Shown here: positions 1-9,432 of the stretch, one piece after another
How positions within the stretch are numbered: position 1 is the stretch's first letter
Layout of the letters: each line of letters opens with the position of its first letter
DNA from: Verrucomicrobia bacterium S94
GTDB taxonomy: Bacteria > Verrucomicrobiota > Kiritimatiellia > Kiritimatiellales > Pontiellaceae
NCBI GenBank assembly: GCA_004299845.1
Contig: CP036201.1
Span: 3,100,001 to 3,164,000, forward strand
DNA length: 64,000 bases
Direction: 5' to 3'
The notes under the pieces: model-generated
What the model was told of the DNA's origin: nothing
Database searches by the model: none
What the model saw: the letters and a program-made list of their open reading frames with translations, nothing else
Translations under genes and position numbers: made by a program

Positions 1-927
1 CCGCTGACCGGGATCCTCCATCAGCCATACGGCCCGGTTATCTGCAGCCTGGAAATGGAGAGGGACCGGATGGCCGGCATTGGCAAACTGCAACCTGCCC
101 GTCTCCATATCCAGCACCATATAGCAGGCGGTGGCATAAAGGAAAATATCCTCCTGCCGAAGAATCGGCAGCAGCAGACTGTTCATCCGGCCAAGGAAGC
201 GACCGGGATCCTGTTCAACCGGTGCAGTCTCCTCGACCAGCGCACAGATCAGCGCCGTCACCAGTGCTGCCCGGACGCCGTGTCCCATCACATCGCACAG
301 AAAAATACCGACTGTTGATTCGGTCAGTTGCTGAATCGTACAGAAATCGCCGCTGACGCCGCCGCTGGCGTTGTAGTGATGCAGAAACTCAAATTTACGG
401 CGTCCGGGTTCCGCACCGGGCGGATAAACCGGATAAGAGCGCGGAAAGAAGGTTTTCTGCAGCTCGGCCGCCATGCGGACATCCTCCTCCATCTCCTCCT
501 TAATGCGGCGAATCTGTTCGGCATAGTATGCCGCCCGGAGTTCGGCCTCTTTGTGCTCGGTAATATCCCGCGAAACACCGAACGTGCCGATAATTTCACC
601 TTCCGCGTTTTTCAACGGCATCTTCGTGGTGGAAACCCAGGTGATGCGTCCGTCTTCCCATGTCTCTTTCTCCTCGATGCCGATGATCGGTTCGCCGGTG
701 GCAATGATGCGCTGCTCGTCGTCGTAAGCCTGCTGCGCATGCGCCGAGGCGAAGAGGTCGAAATCTGTTTTTCCGATGACCGCCTCGCGGGAGAGCCCGG
801 TCCAGTCGCAGAAGGACTTGTTCACCATGATGAAACGGGAATCGCGATCTTTAAAATAGATATTGTCCGTCATGTTTTCCATGAGGTTCTGCAACAAGAA
901 TCCTGTATCCTGCAACTGTCCGGACAT
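1..927 (-). CDS. PAS domain / PP2C (SpoIIE-type) serine phosphatase, C-terminus cut by window edge
   Basis: Reading leftward from ATG at 925-927, 309 codons stay open to the window edge, so the C-terminus is missing. Residues about 10-125 form a PAS sensor domain (NIYFKDRDSRFIMVNKSFC; ends GTFGVSRDITEHKEAE). A short helical linker leads into a SpoIIE/PP2C phosphatase: AAELQKTFFP, then SGGVSGDF and LCDVMGHGVRAALVTAL, which carry the metal-binding Asp residues of this family. Such proteins dephosphorylate anti-sigma-factor antagonists in partner-switching pathways. The ligand and target cannot be read here, and no anti-sigma gene is visible. It is divergent from slyX. Confidence 0.9.
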   Translation of the reverse strand, partial: MSGQLQDTGFLLQNLMENMTDNIYFKDRDSRFIMVNKSFCDWTGLSREAVIGKTDFDLFASAHAQQAYDDEQRIIATGEPIIGIEEKETWEDGRITWVSTTKMPLKNAEGEIIGTFGVSRDITEHKEAELRAAYYAEQIRRIKEEMEEDVRMAAELQKTFFPRSYPVYPPGAEPGRRKFEFLHHYNASGGVSGDFCTIQQLTESTVGIFLCDVMGHGVRAALVTALICALVEETAPVEQDPGRFLGRMNSLLLPILRQEDIFLYATACYMVLDMETGRLQFANAGHPVPLHFQAADNRAVWLMEDPGQR

Positions 928-1038
928 ATCAATCAATCTCCCCGATTGCACCTATTGTTAACAAAGCATTCCGCAGCTTCAACGTAAAAGGCGATTAATC
1001 AACTCCCCATGCAGCGTAAATCTGCTAGGCTTCAAATC

Positions 1039-1236
1039 ATGGAAGAACGAATTATCCAACTTGAATCACTGGTCGCGATGCAGGACAAAACCATTGAAAG
1101 CCTGAACGAAGAAATCTACCGGCAGCAGCAGGATATCCTCCATCTGCGCAAACGGTTGGAGCGGCTGGAGGAAAAGATCCTGCAACTGCAGCATCCGGAT
1201 GAAATCGCAGAGAATGAACGCCCTCCTCATTATTAA
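1039..1236 (+). CDS. slyX: SlyX family protein
   Basis: A 65-residue, highly charged, all-helical protein starting at ATG 1039 (MEERIIQLESLVAMQDKTI). The middle (IESLNEEIYRQQQDILHLRK) and the proline/tyrosine end (RPPHY) are characteristic of SlyX, a short coiled-coil protein of unknown biochemical role. The frame extends 10 codons upstream to another ATG at 1009, but SlyX proteins normally begin at the chosen position. It lies 71 bp upstream of pyruvate kinase on the same strand. Confidence 0.85.
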   Translation: MEERIIQLESLVAMQDKTIESLNEEIYRQQQDILHLRKRLERLEEKILQLQHPDEIAENERPPHY

Positions 1237-1307
1237 AATATGAAATAGGGCTAGCCTCGCCGAATCAATCTGCTAAAAACCTGCGCTTGCAACCATATCG
1301 AGGTGCT

Positions 1308-2747
1308 ATGTTAAAAAAACAGACAAAAATTATCTGCACAATTGCCGGAAACCGCTGCGAAGAGGAGTTTATTCGCAAACTGTATAAAGCGGGCATGAAC
1401 GTTGCCCGTCTCAACACCGCCCATATTTCAACGGTTGAAGCCGACCTGATGGTACAACGTATCCGTTCTGTTGCTGACGATATCGGAATTCTGATTGATA
1501 CCAAAGGCCCTGAAGTCCGCACCTCGGGAATGGGCAGCGAAATTCTTGAACTGAATACCGGCGACCTCGTTGAAATCGGGGATAAAAAGCAGCCGGAAAA
1601 CGGATTCACCGTAAACTACGAGGATTTCGTGAATGACGTTCCGGTCGGCAGCGATATTCTCATTGATGACGGTGAGATCCGGCTGACCGTACTCGAGAAA
1701 AAAACCGATCTGCTGGTCTGCCGTGCCGAAAACAACGGCACCATTAAAAATAATAAGAGCGTTAATATTCCGAACGTCGAGCTGGGCCTTCCGGCACTGA
1801 CTGAAAAAGATGCTGAATTCATCGACTGGGCCACCCGGTCGGACATCGAATTTATCGCACACTCCTTTGTGCGGAACCGCGACGATGTAATGGCCATCCA
1901 AAGCATCCTCGACATGCGGAAAAGCCCCATCAAAATTATCGCGAAAATTGAAAACCGCGAAGGGGTTGAAAACCTCGACTCTATTCTCGATGTAGCCCAC
2001 GCGGTTATGGTGGCCCGCGGCGATCTCGGGATCGAAATTCCGCCGGAAGAGGTTCCGATTATCCAGAAACAGATGATCAAAACCTGCATCAGCCGCATCA
2101 AACCGGTGATCACCGCCACCCAGATGCTGCATACAATGATCGATAATCCGCGCGCCACCCGCGCCGAGGTTTCCGATGTAGCCAACGCCATTTACGACGG
2201 TACCGACGCCGTCATGCTCTCCGGAGAAACCGCCTACGGAAAATATCCGGTCGAAGCGGTCACCACCATGGCCGAAATCGCCCGGCGGGTGGAGGATCAG
2301 AAAGACGATCTCGTTCGGAAAAAGCTTCATATTGTTCAGCAATCGGATGAAATGCGTCCCCGTAATCATATTGCCCGCTCAGCTGTATCCATTTCCGCCA
2401 ACCTTCCCGCCAAAGCCATCATCACCAGCACCAAATCCGGCGACACCGCCATGGTTTGCGGCTCCTACCGCGGCAAGACCCCGATTTATGCATTGTCGGC
2501 CAGTGCCCGTACCGTGCGCGAACTTTCATTGTGTTACGGTATTTATGCGCGCCAGATCGATATTCCGGCAAGCACCAGCGAACTCGTCCGGTCCGGCGTA
2601 AAAATGCTGCTGGATGAAGGTTTATTTGAAAAAGATGATCTGATTATGTTCATCGGAGGCGGTCAGATTTATTCCTCCCATACAAACTTTCTGCAGGTTG
2701 AAACCCCGGCCACACTGCTCTCATTGAATAACCGGCCGCTGGAATGA
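1308..2747 (+). CDS. pyk: Pyruvate kinase
   Basis: Makes pyruvate and ATP from phosphoenolpyruvate and ADP, the last step of glycolysis, in the cytoplasm. The 479-residue protein has the full-length family architecture: N-terminal KTKIICTIAG and GMNVARLNTAH, the active-site region IKIIAKIENREGVENLD followed by MVARGDLGIEIP, and the TATQMLHTM and MLSGETAYGKYP motifs, then the C-terminal domain (GGGQIYSSHTNFL). ATG 1308 is chosen because GAGGTG lies just upstream; the TTG at 1287 would add seven unlikely residues. The stop codon overlaps the next start (ATGA), so the two genes are probably translationally coupled. Confidence 0.97.
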   Translation: MLKKQTKIICTIAGNRCEEEFIRKLYKAGMNVARLNTAHISTVEADLMVQRIRSVADDIGILIDTKGPEVRTSGMGSEILELNTGDLVEIGDKKQPENGFTVNYEDFVNDVPVGSDILIDDGEIRLTVLEKKTDLLVCRAENNGTIKNNKSVNIPNVELGLPALTEKDAEFIDWATRSDIEFIAHSFVRNRDDVMAIQSILDMRKSPIKIIAKIENREGVENLDSILDVAHAVMVARGDLGIEIPPEEVPIIQKQMIKTCISRIKPVITATQMLHTMIDNPRATRAEVSDVANAIYDGTDAVMLSGETAYGKYPVEAVTTMAEIARRVEDQKDDLVRKKLHIVQQSDEMRPRNHIARSAVSISANLPAKAIITSTKSGDTAMVCGSYRGKTPIYALSASARTVRELSLCYGIYARQIDIPASTSELVRSGVKMLLDEGLFEKDDLIMFIGGGQIYSSHTNFLQVETPATLLSLNNRPLE

Positions 2748-4453
2748 TCAAACGGTTCATCGCCTTCTACGGGCCGCATAAACCGCTGTTTGTGCTCGAC
2801 CTGGCGATGGCGTTTGTTCGTGCGCTGTGCGCCATCCTGATTCCGCTGGTTACCAAACAGCTGTTTGTGCCTGAAGGCGCAACCGGCGCAGAAATCGTGC
2901 GAACCGCCGCACTCCTGCTTGCGCTCGTGGCCGTACTGGCCTTTTCGGCCTTCAACAATATTAAATGGGGGCATGTGCTCGGTACGCGTATCGAAACCGA
3001 TATGCGCAGCGTTCTCTTCCGACATCTCCAGAAGCTTTCCTTCAGCTATTTTGACAAAACCAAAACCGGGCATATCATGTCCCGGCTGAGCAATGATCTC
3101 TTTACCATCTCTGAAGTTGCGCACCACGTTCCTGAAGATGTTTTTCTTGCCGCAATCACCATTTCCGGAGCTTTCATCTGCATGTTCTGGATGAATCCGA
3201 TTCTCGCCGCTGTGGCCCTCATTCCGGTGCCGCTGATGCTCATCTGCGGCATTCTCTTCCAAAAACGTTTCCGTAGAAATGTGCGCTCTATGCGCCGCCG
3301 CGTCGCCGACATCAACGCCAACATCGAAAATTCAATCCAGGGCATCCGCGAGGTAAAATCCTTTGCCGGCGAACATCATGCTGTTGCCCGGTTTGATGAA
3401 GTGAATCACGATTTCCGCGAATCCAAGGAAACGATGTACCATACCATGGCGGCTTTTCACTCCTCAATGATGGGACTGATCCACTTCCACGAAATTCTCA
3501 TCACCATCGCCGGGGCTGTTCTCGTATTCAAAGACATGGCCTCCATCGGCGATGTACTCGTCTTTCTTATGTTCGCCCGCTTCATGAACAAACCGATCGA
3601 CCGCATGGTCAACTTTGTCGAACAGTTCGGCCAGGGGGCCGCCTCATTTGAACGCTTCATCGAAATCATGGACATCGAACCCGATATTCAGGACCGCCCG
3701 AATCCCGTTAAGCCTGAAACAGTAACCGGCTGTATCCGGATCAAGGATCTCAGCTTTTCCTACGAAGGGAATGCTGCCCTGGTTTTGAAAAACATCTCTA
3801 TGACCATTCCCGCCGGACAAACCGTTGCCCTGGTTGGCGAATCAGGAGCCGGGAAATCCACCATCGCCGCACTGATTCCCCGTTTTTACGAAGCCGGAGA
3901 AGGATCGATTTCCATCGACGGTGTTAATGTACTCGACCATCGTCAGCAGTTTCTCCGCGAACAGATCGGAATCGTGCAGCAATCCCCGTTCCTGTTTGAC
4001 ACCTCCATTCGCGACAACATCCTCTTCGGCAACCGGGAGGCCTCTGAAGAGGAACTGATCAATGCCGCGCGTCAGGCCAATATTCTCGACTTTATTCAGT
4101 CACTGCCCGACGGCTTCGATTCTCAGGTCGGAGAGCACGGAGTCAAACTTTCCGGCGGTCAGAAACAGCGGATTTCCATTGCCCGTGTTTTTCTGAAAAA
4201 TCCGCCGATCCTGATTTTTGACGAAGCCACCTCGGCCCTCGACACGGAATCGGAGCAGTTGATTCAGAATGCCATGGAACGGCTTTGTAAAAACCGCACC
4301 ACCATCATTATTGCCCATCGCCTCTCCACCGTGAAACACGCCGACACCATTTTTGTACTGCGCGATGGCGAAGTGGTCGAAAACGGAACCCATGCCGAAC
4401 TGATCGCACGTAACGGCTACTACCACACCCTCTACACCAAAAGCCTTTTCTGA
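2744..4453 (+). CDS. ABC exporter, fused membrane and ATPase domains (MsbA-like)
   Basis: A 569-residue half-transporter that would work as a homodimer in the inner membrane. Residues about 1-320 are the type-1 exporter membrane domain (LSFSYFDKTKTGHIMSRLSND, then the coupling region IQGIREVKSFAGE). The ATPase follows: Walker A GESGAGKST, Q-loop IVQQSPFLFD, signature LSGGQKQR, Walker B ILIFDEATSALD and switch His in IIIAHRLST. Length and motifs match the MsbA/lipid-and-drug exporter group; the substrate cannot be assigned. It overlaps pyk by 4 bp. No clear terminator is visible in the 107 bp after it. Confidence 0.92.
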   Translation: MIKRFIAFYGPHKPLFVLDLAMAFVRALCAILIPLVTKQLFVPEGATGAEIVRTAALLLALVAVLAFSAFNNIKWGHVLGTRIETDMRSVLFRHLQKLSFSYFDKTKTGHIMSRLSNDLFTISEVAHHVPEDVFLAAITISGAFICMFWMNPILAAVALIPVPLMLICGILFQKRFRRNVRSMRRRVADINANIENSIQGIREVKSFAGEHHAVARFDEVNHDFRESKETMYHTMAAFHSSMMGLIHFHEILITIAGAVLVFKDMASIGDVLVFLMFARFMNKPIDRMVNFVEQFGQGAASFERFIEIMDIEPDIQDRPNPVKPETVTGCIRIKDLSFSYEGNAALVLKNISMTIPAGQTVALVGESGAGKSTIAALIPRFYEAGEGSISIDGVNVLDHRQQFLREQIGIVQQSPFLFDTSIRDNILFGNREASEEELINAARQANILDFIQSLPDGFDSQVGEHGVKLSGGQKQRISIARVFLKNPPILIFDEATSALDTESEQLIQNAMERLCKNRTTIIIAHRLSTVKHADTIFVLRDGEVVENGTHAELIARNGYYHTLYTKSLF

Positions 4454-4560
4454 ATCCGGAAATATGCAGCACTGTATTTCAACCGTCCTCGGAAACCGGT
4501 GAAAAAGTTCTCTCAAAACCAAGGACCATACGGCGTTCATTCTGATCCCGGCAATACTGC

Positions 4561-5214
4561 TTAATGATCCGGCCACTGTAAAACGGGCTTAATCGGATCC
4601 GGTAATGGACGGGGAAGAATAATACTTCCAAGCCCGTCGCCGCCGCCCACTTGACAGCCACGGCCCTGCACAAATTCCCGGACCGTGGCCGCGGCGGTCA
4701 TGGCATCAAACAGATCCCCCGTTCCGCGCTTCCGGACCTTGGAAAAATTAATCGTCATTTCAGCCGACGCATCATCATGCAGCAGGGTGTATGAAGCCGA
4801 TGGAAAAGCCTCATAGGTTGTCCCCAGCTTTTCCAGAATCCGGAAGAGTTCGAATCCCAGTTGCATCCAGGCCGGAGCATCCTTCCGTTTCGGTGTCCAC
4901 TGCGGATTGGCGAGGTTATGTGCTTTAATCACCACCTCACAGTGCCGCCCCAGCCCCTTATCGGATGCCGTCTTTTTCCGCCACTGCTGTTTCGCACCGT
5001 TCCAATACCACTTCCGGAGTCCGGCAAGCGGAACACGCGATGCATCAATACCCATGTGAAGATCTGCGATCCCGCTCAGACCTTCCAGAATCTGAAAAAT
5101 TTCGTACGGTGTTTTAAACCAGCCGGAATCGACCATTGTGCCCGACGCATCAGCCGCAACAAAAACACAGGGCCGACTCACCTGAACATCTATGCCTATA
5201 AACAGATTTTGCAT
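4561..5214 (-). CDS. DUF429 family protein (RNase H-like fold, predicted nuclease)
   Basis: The open frame runs back to 5445, but the conserved protein begins at ATG 5214 (MQNLFIGIDVQVSRPCVFVA), giving 217 residues and avoiding overlap with the upstream gene. FIGIDV at the start, an Asp in HMGIDASR, YEAFPSASY, and RGTGDLFDAMTAAATVREF near the end fit DUF429 proteins, which have an RNase H-like fold with acidic residues at these places. A nuclease role is a family prediction, not demonstrated. It is the last gene of the leftward run that starts at the IclR gene; why it sits with carbohydrate genes is unclear. Confidence 0.75.
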   Translation of the reverse strand: MQNLFIGIDVQVSRPCVFVAADASGTMVDSGWFKTPYEIFQILEGLSGIADLHMGIDASRVPLAGLRKWYWNGAKQQWRKKTASDKGLGRHCEVVIKAHNLANPQWTPKRKDAPAWMQLGFELFRILEKLGTTYEAFPSASYTLLHDDASAEMTINFSKVRKRGTGDLFDAMTAAATVREFVQGRGCQVGGGDGLGSIILPRPLPDPIKPVLQWPDH

Positions 5215-5239
5215 TCCGACGGGAATGTTAGCAGAGCGG

Positions 5240-6079
5240 TCATTCAGAAACAACGTAAAGCCCGGCCACCTTGTCAATCTCCGGAAGAACCGTTCGGGAG
5301 AGCACTTTTTTAGCTTTATTAACGACCATAATATCCGGCCAGGCGGAATTCGTGTGATAAAATGTAAAAGCAATCCTTCCGTCTTCCAAAGGCCGGATTT
5401 CGCAGACATGACCACCTTCCCCCTCGGGAAGATTTCCGTCTTCAACCGGATTGAACGTCCAGATCAGTTGGCCCTCCGGATTAAATTCATCCAGCCGGCG
5501 AAAGGAACCGATCAGTGTGTTCCCGTTCGACAGACGTACCGCACCTACCGGCTGTCTCAAGCTGGTAAATTCATTCATCACTTCTCCGTCGCGGGAAACT
5601 TCCTGAACTTTACCGTCGCGGGTTAAGGGGGCCAGATAGCTCCCATAGGCGGTTTTTCTGCAGAAACGGAACTGCCCGTGATGAGCATGGTTATCAGGAG
5701 CCAGCGGAATCCGCTCCAGCGTTCGGCCAAACGAATCAATCTCCAGCAGAACGCCCGGCCCCTCATTACCCACCAGATAACGTCCTTCCCCCAGAATCCG
5801 GGCCACAGGATTCTGCATTCCTTCCGGAACAGTGTAGCGCCAAAGCAACTTTCCTTTCCCGGAAATCATCCGGGCACCGGAAATTTCACTGCAGAAAATA
5901 CTGCCGCCCTTATCGGCATCCAGCGCCTGGGGATGCCGGATATCGGTATAATTCCAGACCACATTCCCGGCCGGATCCACCTTATAAATACCGTCCGGTT
6001 TATGGCTGCTGATCACGAATAACGGTCCAGCAGAACAACCGATCGAACAGCACAGCAGAACAACAGCATATCGTATCAT
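5240..6079 (-). CDS. Secreted beta-propeller protein (PQQ/NHL-like repeats)
   Basis: A 279-residue protein with an N-terminal signal peptide (MIRYAVVLLCCSIGCSAGP) followed by short repeats of the form G-x-x-x-W-x-Y or G-x-L-L-W-R-Y (AGNVVWNYTDI, KGKLLWRYTVP, EGQLIWTFNP) typical of beta-propellers of the PQQ-like or arylsulfotransferase type. The start overlaps the stop of the upstream heme-protein gene by 4 bp, so they are probably co-translated. No catalytic residues can be identified; it may be a binding or scaffold partner of the heme protein in the periplasm. A lipoprotein signal is possible, but the lipobox is poor. Confidence 0.7.
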   Translation of the reverse strand: MIRYAVVLLCCSIGCSAGPLFVISSHKPDGIYKVDPAGNVVWNYTDIRHPQALDADKGGSIFCSEISGARMISGKGKLLWRYTVPEGMQNPVARILGEGRYLVGNEGPGVLLEIDSFGRTLERIPLAPDNHAHHGQFRFCRKTAYGSYLAPLTRDGKVQEVSRDGEVMNEFTSLRQPVGAVRLSNGNTLIGSFRRLDEFNPEGQLIWTFNPVEDGNLPEGEGGHVCEIRPLEDGRIAFTFYHTNSAWPDIMVVNKAKKVLSRTVLPEIDKVAGLYVVSE

Positions 6080-9000
6080 CGTGCCGGCCCATCCTCATTA
6101 CAGCCGCCGGGGCCTTCCGGAAGATTGACCGCGCTGCAGCCCGGCAGCGGATTCATAAAAGCCTCTCTGCCCAGCATATCGATGCGCGGATCTTTATAGA
6201 GCAGTTCTTTTCCGCGCTCGATCGCTTTAAGCATTGTAACATAATCCGGATCGGTCTTATCGGCAAAAACCGGAGAGCCATCCGGGCGGGCACACAGCTC
6301 CGCCCCTCCGGCAACGGCAGCAAGCGGCGCCTGCAGCAGCAGACTATGCGATGGATTCGTCATATTGATACGGAATTCCGGACCGATCTTCGCCGCTAAC
6401 GACCACTTCCGGCCCAGACCATGGGAAGAGAGCGACTTATCGCCCCAGATATCACTGTATACCTTCATTCGGACCGGAATCAGCCACGACATATTCAGCG
6501 CATCACGTTCGTGACAATCCGCACAGCGTTTTTCAAAGACGGCCGGAAGAATCTCTTTCGCCCACGGATCAGCTCCCGGTTTATTTTCAAACCAGGTATC
6601 ACGCATACCAAGACCCCGCGGTTTCATGTCCACCAGTGCCGCATCGTAGGTGGCATAATACGGTACATTCGCATCAATCCAGCAGTAGACACGAAACCGC
6701 TCATCCCAGCTGATTTCGGACCCGCAATGCGACACATCCATAAATTCGTCAATCCGGCTGACTATTGCACCGACCGTATTCGGTGTGCCTTCATCGTGGT
6801 CCAGAGAGAAAACAGAAAGATGATCCACAATATCGCGGTCAATCAGCTGATCGTATGACTGGTTGAAAAAGCGCGTCTTATCATCCGTCAAATTCACTCC
6901 GCCTTTCGCCAGCGGACCGCTGTGACATTCAACACAGTGCTTATCCCACACCGGCTGTACAACTGAAACATAATCGATCAGACCCTGCGTTCCCCAGCCC
7001 TGCTTTTTCGGCTCCACCGGACCGCGACGCAGAGCCAGAGGCGTTTTTCCGGACATTGGCGGCGCGGAACCGTAGCCGTATTCGCGTTGCTCATGACAGC
7101 CGATACAGCTGAGATTCTCACCGGGCATCACGTGCAGATCGGCCCCCATACGCATAAGAGTCTTCCCCTCTTCATTCAGCACATTCAGCGAAATACTGCG
7201 CAGTGCCGGAACGCTGAAAAAAGCCGACCCATCTTCCTCAATCGGCACCAGCCCGTTCAGGCGCCGGACATGAACGGTTCCTCGTCCGATCAGAGGCGAA
7301 TGTCCCCAGGCCTCACCACCGCGAAGAATGCGGCTTTTCTGTACCTGTTCCATAACAGCAATATATTTTGCCTCACCGCGTTTCACATGTTTTGAAATGC
7401 CCTTGTAAACATCCTGCACCATCATGGTGGCGGTCATATCCGCCCCGGCATCGGTCCGGTTCATGATTTCCGGATCCTGAAATGTCCAATCGAATGGCGG
7501 AATCTTATCGGCAATCACCGGCGGCACTTCGCGTGGCCGCACCGGTATGGCGTTCCAGACGGACAGGCCGTCCGGTGCTTCATAGATAACACGCTCATTG
7601 CCGTAGGCATCCAGATAAAGCAGTTTGAGTGGTGTCATCGTATATTCCGGCCTTTTCCACTCCGGAATCTTTTCGGGATTATCCCATTCCGGGCGATGCT
7701 TTCTGCCGCCGTAGGAAACCAGAAACTGCTTTTCATTCAGCGGCCACGGTGTGCGGTATCCATCCGGATATTTAAGGTCCCCGTAAATCGGCACCTCGCG
7801 CGTGACCCACCGATAACCGGTGCCGCGCGGGGTTTCCGGACCCCGGCCATTCCAGATCAGACCGATCATGCCGGCATGGTGATTGTGGTGCGGCCCGAAT
7901 ACCGCCAGAATCTCCGGGCGGTCGGGAATCGTATGCGCCCACCAGAATCCACCGGGATCCTCAATCGTATTGCCGAAAACCAGCTGGAAATTGGTACCGT
8001 CCGGATTCACAGTCCACAGAGCGTGACGTGCAAATACATTTTTCTCCACTCCGTAATCCCAGCGCGTAAACAGAATACGCCCGTCATTGGTGACCCGAGG
8101 AGAATGATCGGAATCGATATTGGCCGAAATCAGCCGCAGATCTGAACCGTCGCGTTCCATCGTAAAGAGCAGACCGGCATACTGGCTCTGGCATTCCACA
8201 AAGGTACTGCGGCGCGTTGAGATAAAAACCAGGCGGCCGTTCGGCAGCTCAACCGGACTGATATCCGCCGTATCCCCATCCGTAATCTGTTTGAATCCGG
8301 TACCGTCCACCCCGATTTCATAAATATTCCAGGCATAGTCCCGATTTACACGTTTGCCGGAAAAGAAAATCGTCTTTCCGTCAAACGATAGACTCATATC
8401 ATAGATCCGCATATCCGGCTCGGAAAAAATAATCTCCGGTTCACCATCCGGTTCCGCAGGATCCAGCCGACAGATCGCCGAGGGCAATGATCCGCGTGTA
8501 CGGTATGGCGCAATTGCATTCTGATTATGCAGCGGCTTTGTGATAAAAATGAGCGGCGGCAGACGACGGATTTCCGCATCGAGAAAGTCCTCCAGCTTCT
8601 TCCGCATGGCCGAAGCATCTTTGGACCGCTTCAACTCTTTTTCCAACGTCCGGAGCTTCCGATCGTATGCCGCTGCCCCGGGCGTTGCGGGAAATGACGC
8701 CAACGATTTTTCAATGTCATACGATGCCGGTGAACACATTGGAATGGGTTCCGCCCGGAATTTAAAACGTTTTACATACTGCTCATCCGACAACCGGTCC
8801 ACAGCATGAATATCCACATACCAGGGATCCTGAACCGCATGCATACCTTCAACAGCAAATGCAAAACCATGCTCCGCCCAACGGCTCACATTTTTTATAA
8901 GCAGACGATTCGTACCCTTTTTCAGCGGAATATTCCGCTTTATCGGTCCCTGATACCGGCTCCAGCCGGTCAGCTTATTCTGCCGGAAGACTTCCTTCCC

Positions 9001-9405
9001 ATTGATCCAGATCTTGAAAAAATCCTGCATGCGGAAATACATCGGAACGGTCTGCTCCTTTTCCGATTCGATCGTGCGGTAAAGATAGACCGCTTCCATG
9101 CGCGATGGCGCCGGACCGCGCGGCAGCACATTATAGAAGCCGTCCGAATAATCCGTCCGGACCGTCCACCTGCGATCCAGATCCAGATAACCCGGAAACG
9201 GATGCATCCGATAGGTTTTCGTTACGTCCACTATCCCGGCCAGAGCATCTTTTTCGACTTCAAATGCAAAGGCCAGCGTACGATCCAGATTCCCAAACTC
9301 CTCATCCTTAAACGGACCGATCACATGCCAGTCGCCCAGCTGAAGGTCTGCGGCCAATAAGGAACCGGCTGTAAGCGCCATTAAACCTGTCAGAATATTT
9401 TTCAT
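6076..9405 (-). CDS. Large secreted HzsA-like protein with three CxxCH heme motifs
   Basis: An 1109-residue exported protein (signal peptide about residues 1-19, ending SLLAA). The N-terminal region (LQLGDWHVIGPF and a sugar-binding-like beta-sandwich with YFRMQDFFKIWINGKEVF) is followed by a TolB-like propeller (DMSLSFDGKTIFFSGKR, SPVELPNGRLVFISTRR). The C-terminal third has three c-type heme sites: CIGCH near residue 765, CVECH near 822 and CADCH near 958. This layout resembles proteins related to the hydrazine synthase alpha subunit that are abundant in Planctomycetes and relatives and not tied to anammox. A role in extracellular redox or sugar oxidation with the adjacent fucosidases is inference. 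Confidence 0.8.
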   Translation of the reverse strand: MKNILTGLMALTAGSLLAADLQLGDWHVIGPFKDEEFGNLDRTLAFAFEVEKDALAGIVDVTKTYRMHPFPGYLDLDRRWTVRTDYSDGFYNVLPRGPAPSRMEAVYLYRTIESEKEQTVPMYFRMQDFFKIWINGKEVFRQNKLTGWSRYQGPIKRNIPLKKGTNRLLIKNVSRWAEHGFAFAVEGMHAVQDPWYVDIHAVDRLSDEQYVKRFKFRAEPIPMCSPASYDIEKSLASFPATPGAAAYDRKLRTLEKELKRSKDASAMRKKLEDFLDAEIRRLPPLIFITKPLHNQNAIAPYRTRGSLPSAICRLDPAEPDGEPEIIFSEPDMRIYDMSLSFDGKTIFFSGKRVNRDYAWNIYEIGVDGTGFKQITDGDTADISPVELPNGRLVFISTRRSTFVECQSQYAGLLFTMERDGSDLRLISANIDSDHSPRVTNDGRILFTRWDYGVEKNVFARHALWTVNPDGTNFQLVFGNTIEDPGGFWWAHTIPDRPEILAVFGPHHNHHAGMIGLIWNGRGPETPRGTGYRWVTREVPIYGDLKYPDGYRTPWPLNEKQFLVSYGGRKHRPEWDNPEKIPEWKRPEYTMTPLKLLYLDAYGNERVIYEAPDGLSVWNAIPVRPREVPPVIADKIPPFDWTFQDPEIMNRTDAGADMTATMMVQDVYKGISKHVKRGEAKYIAVMEQVQKSRILRGGEAWGHSPLIGRGTVHVRRLNGLVPIEEDGSAFFSVPALRSISLNVLNEEGKTLMRMGADLHVMPGENLSCIGCHEQREYGYGSAPPMSGKTPLALRRGPVEPKKQGWGTQGLIDYVSVVQPVWDKHCVECHSGPLAKGGVNLTDDKTRFFNQSYDQLIDRDIVDHLSVFSLDHDEGTPNTVGAIVSRIDEFMDVSHCGSEISWDERFRVYCWIDANVPYYATYDAALVDMKPRGLGMRDTWFENKPGADPWAKEILPAVFEKRCADCHERDALNMSWLIPVRMKVYSDIWGDKSLSSHGLGRKWSLAAKIGPEFRINMTNPSHSLLLQAPLAAVAGGAELCARPDGSPVFADKTDPDYVTMLKAIERGKELLYKDPRIDMLGREAFMNPLPGCSAVNLPEGPGGCNEDGPAR

Positions 9406-9432
9406 GAATTCAGTCCTTTTTCTACAGCTTCA

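Noticed and set aside
1428-2369. Long open frame on the minus strand opposite pyruvate kinase
   Set aside because: It is antisense to a well-supported gene, has no family-like motif and is a by-product of that gene's codon pattern.
4840-4860. tRNA-like T-loop sequence (GTTCGAATCC)
   Set aside because: It lies in the coding sequence of the DUF429 gene and no acceptor or anticodon stem can be folded around it.
6076-9405. HzsA-like protein as evidence for anammox
   Set aside because: No other hydrazine synthase or anammox gene is present, and relatives of this protein occur in many non-anammox bacteria.
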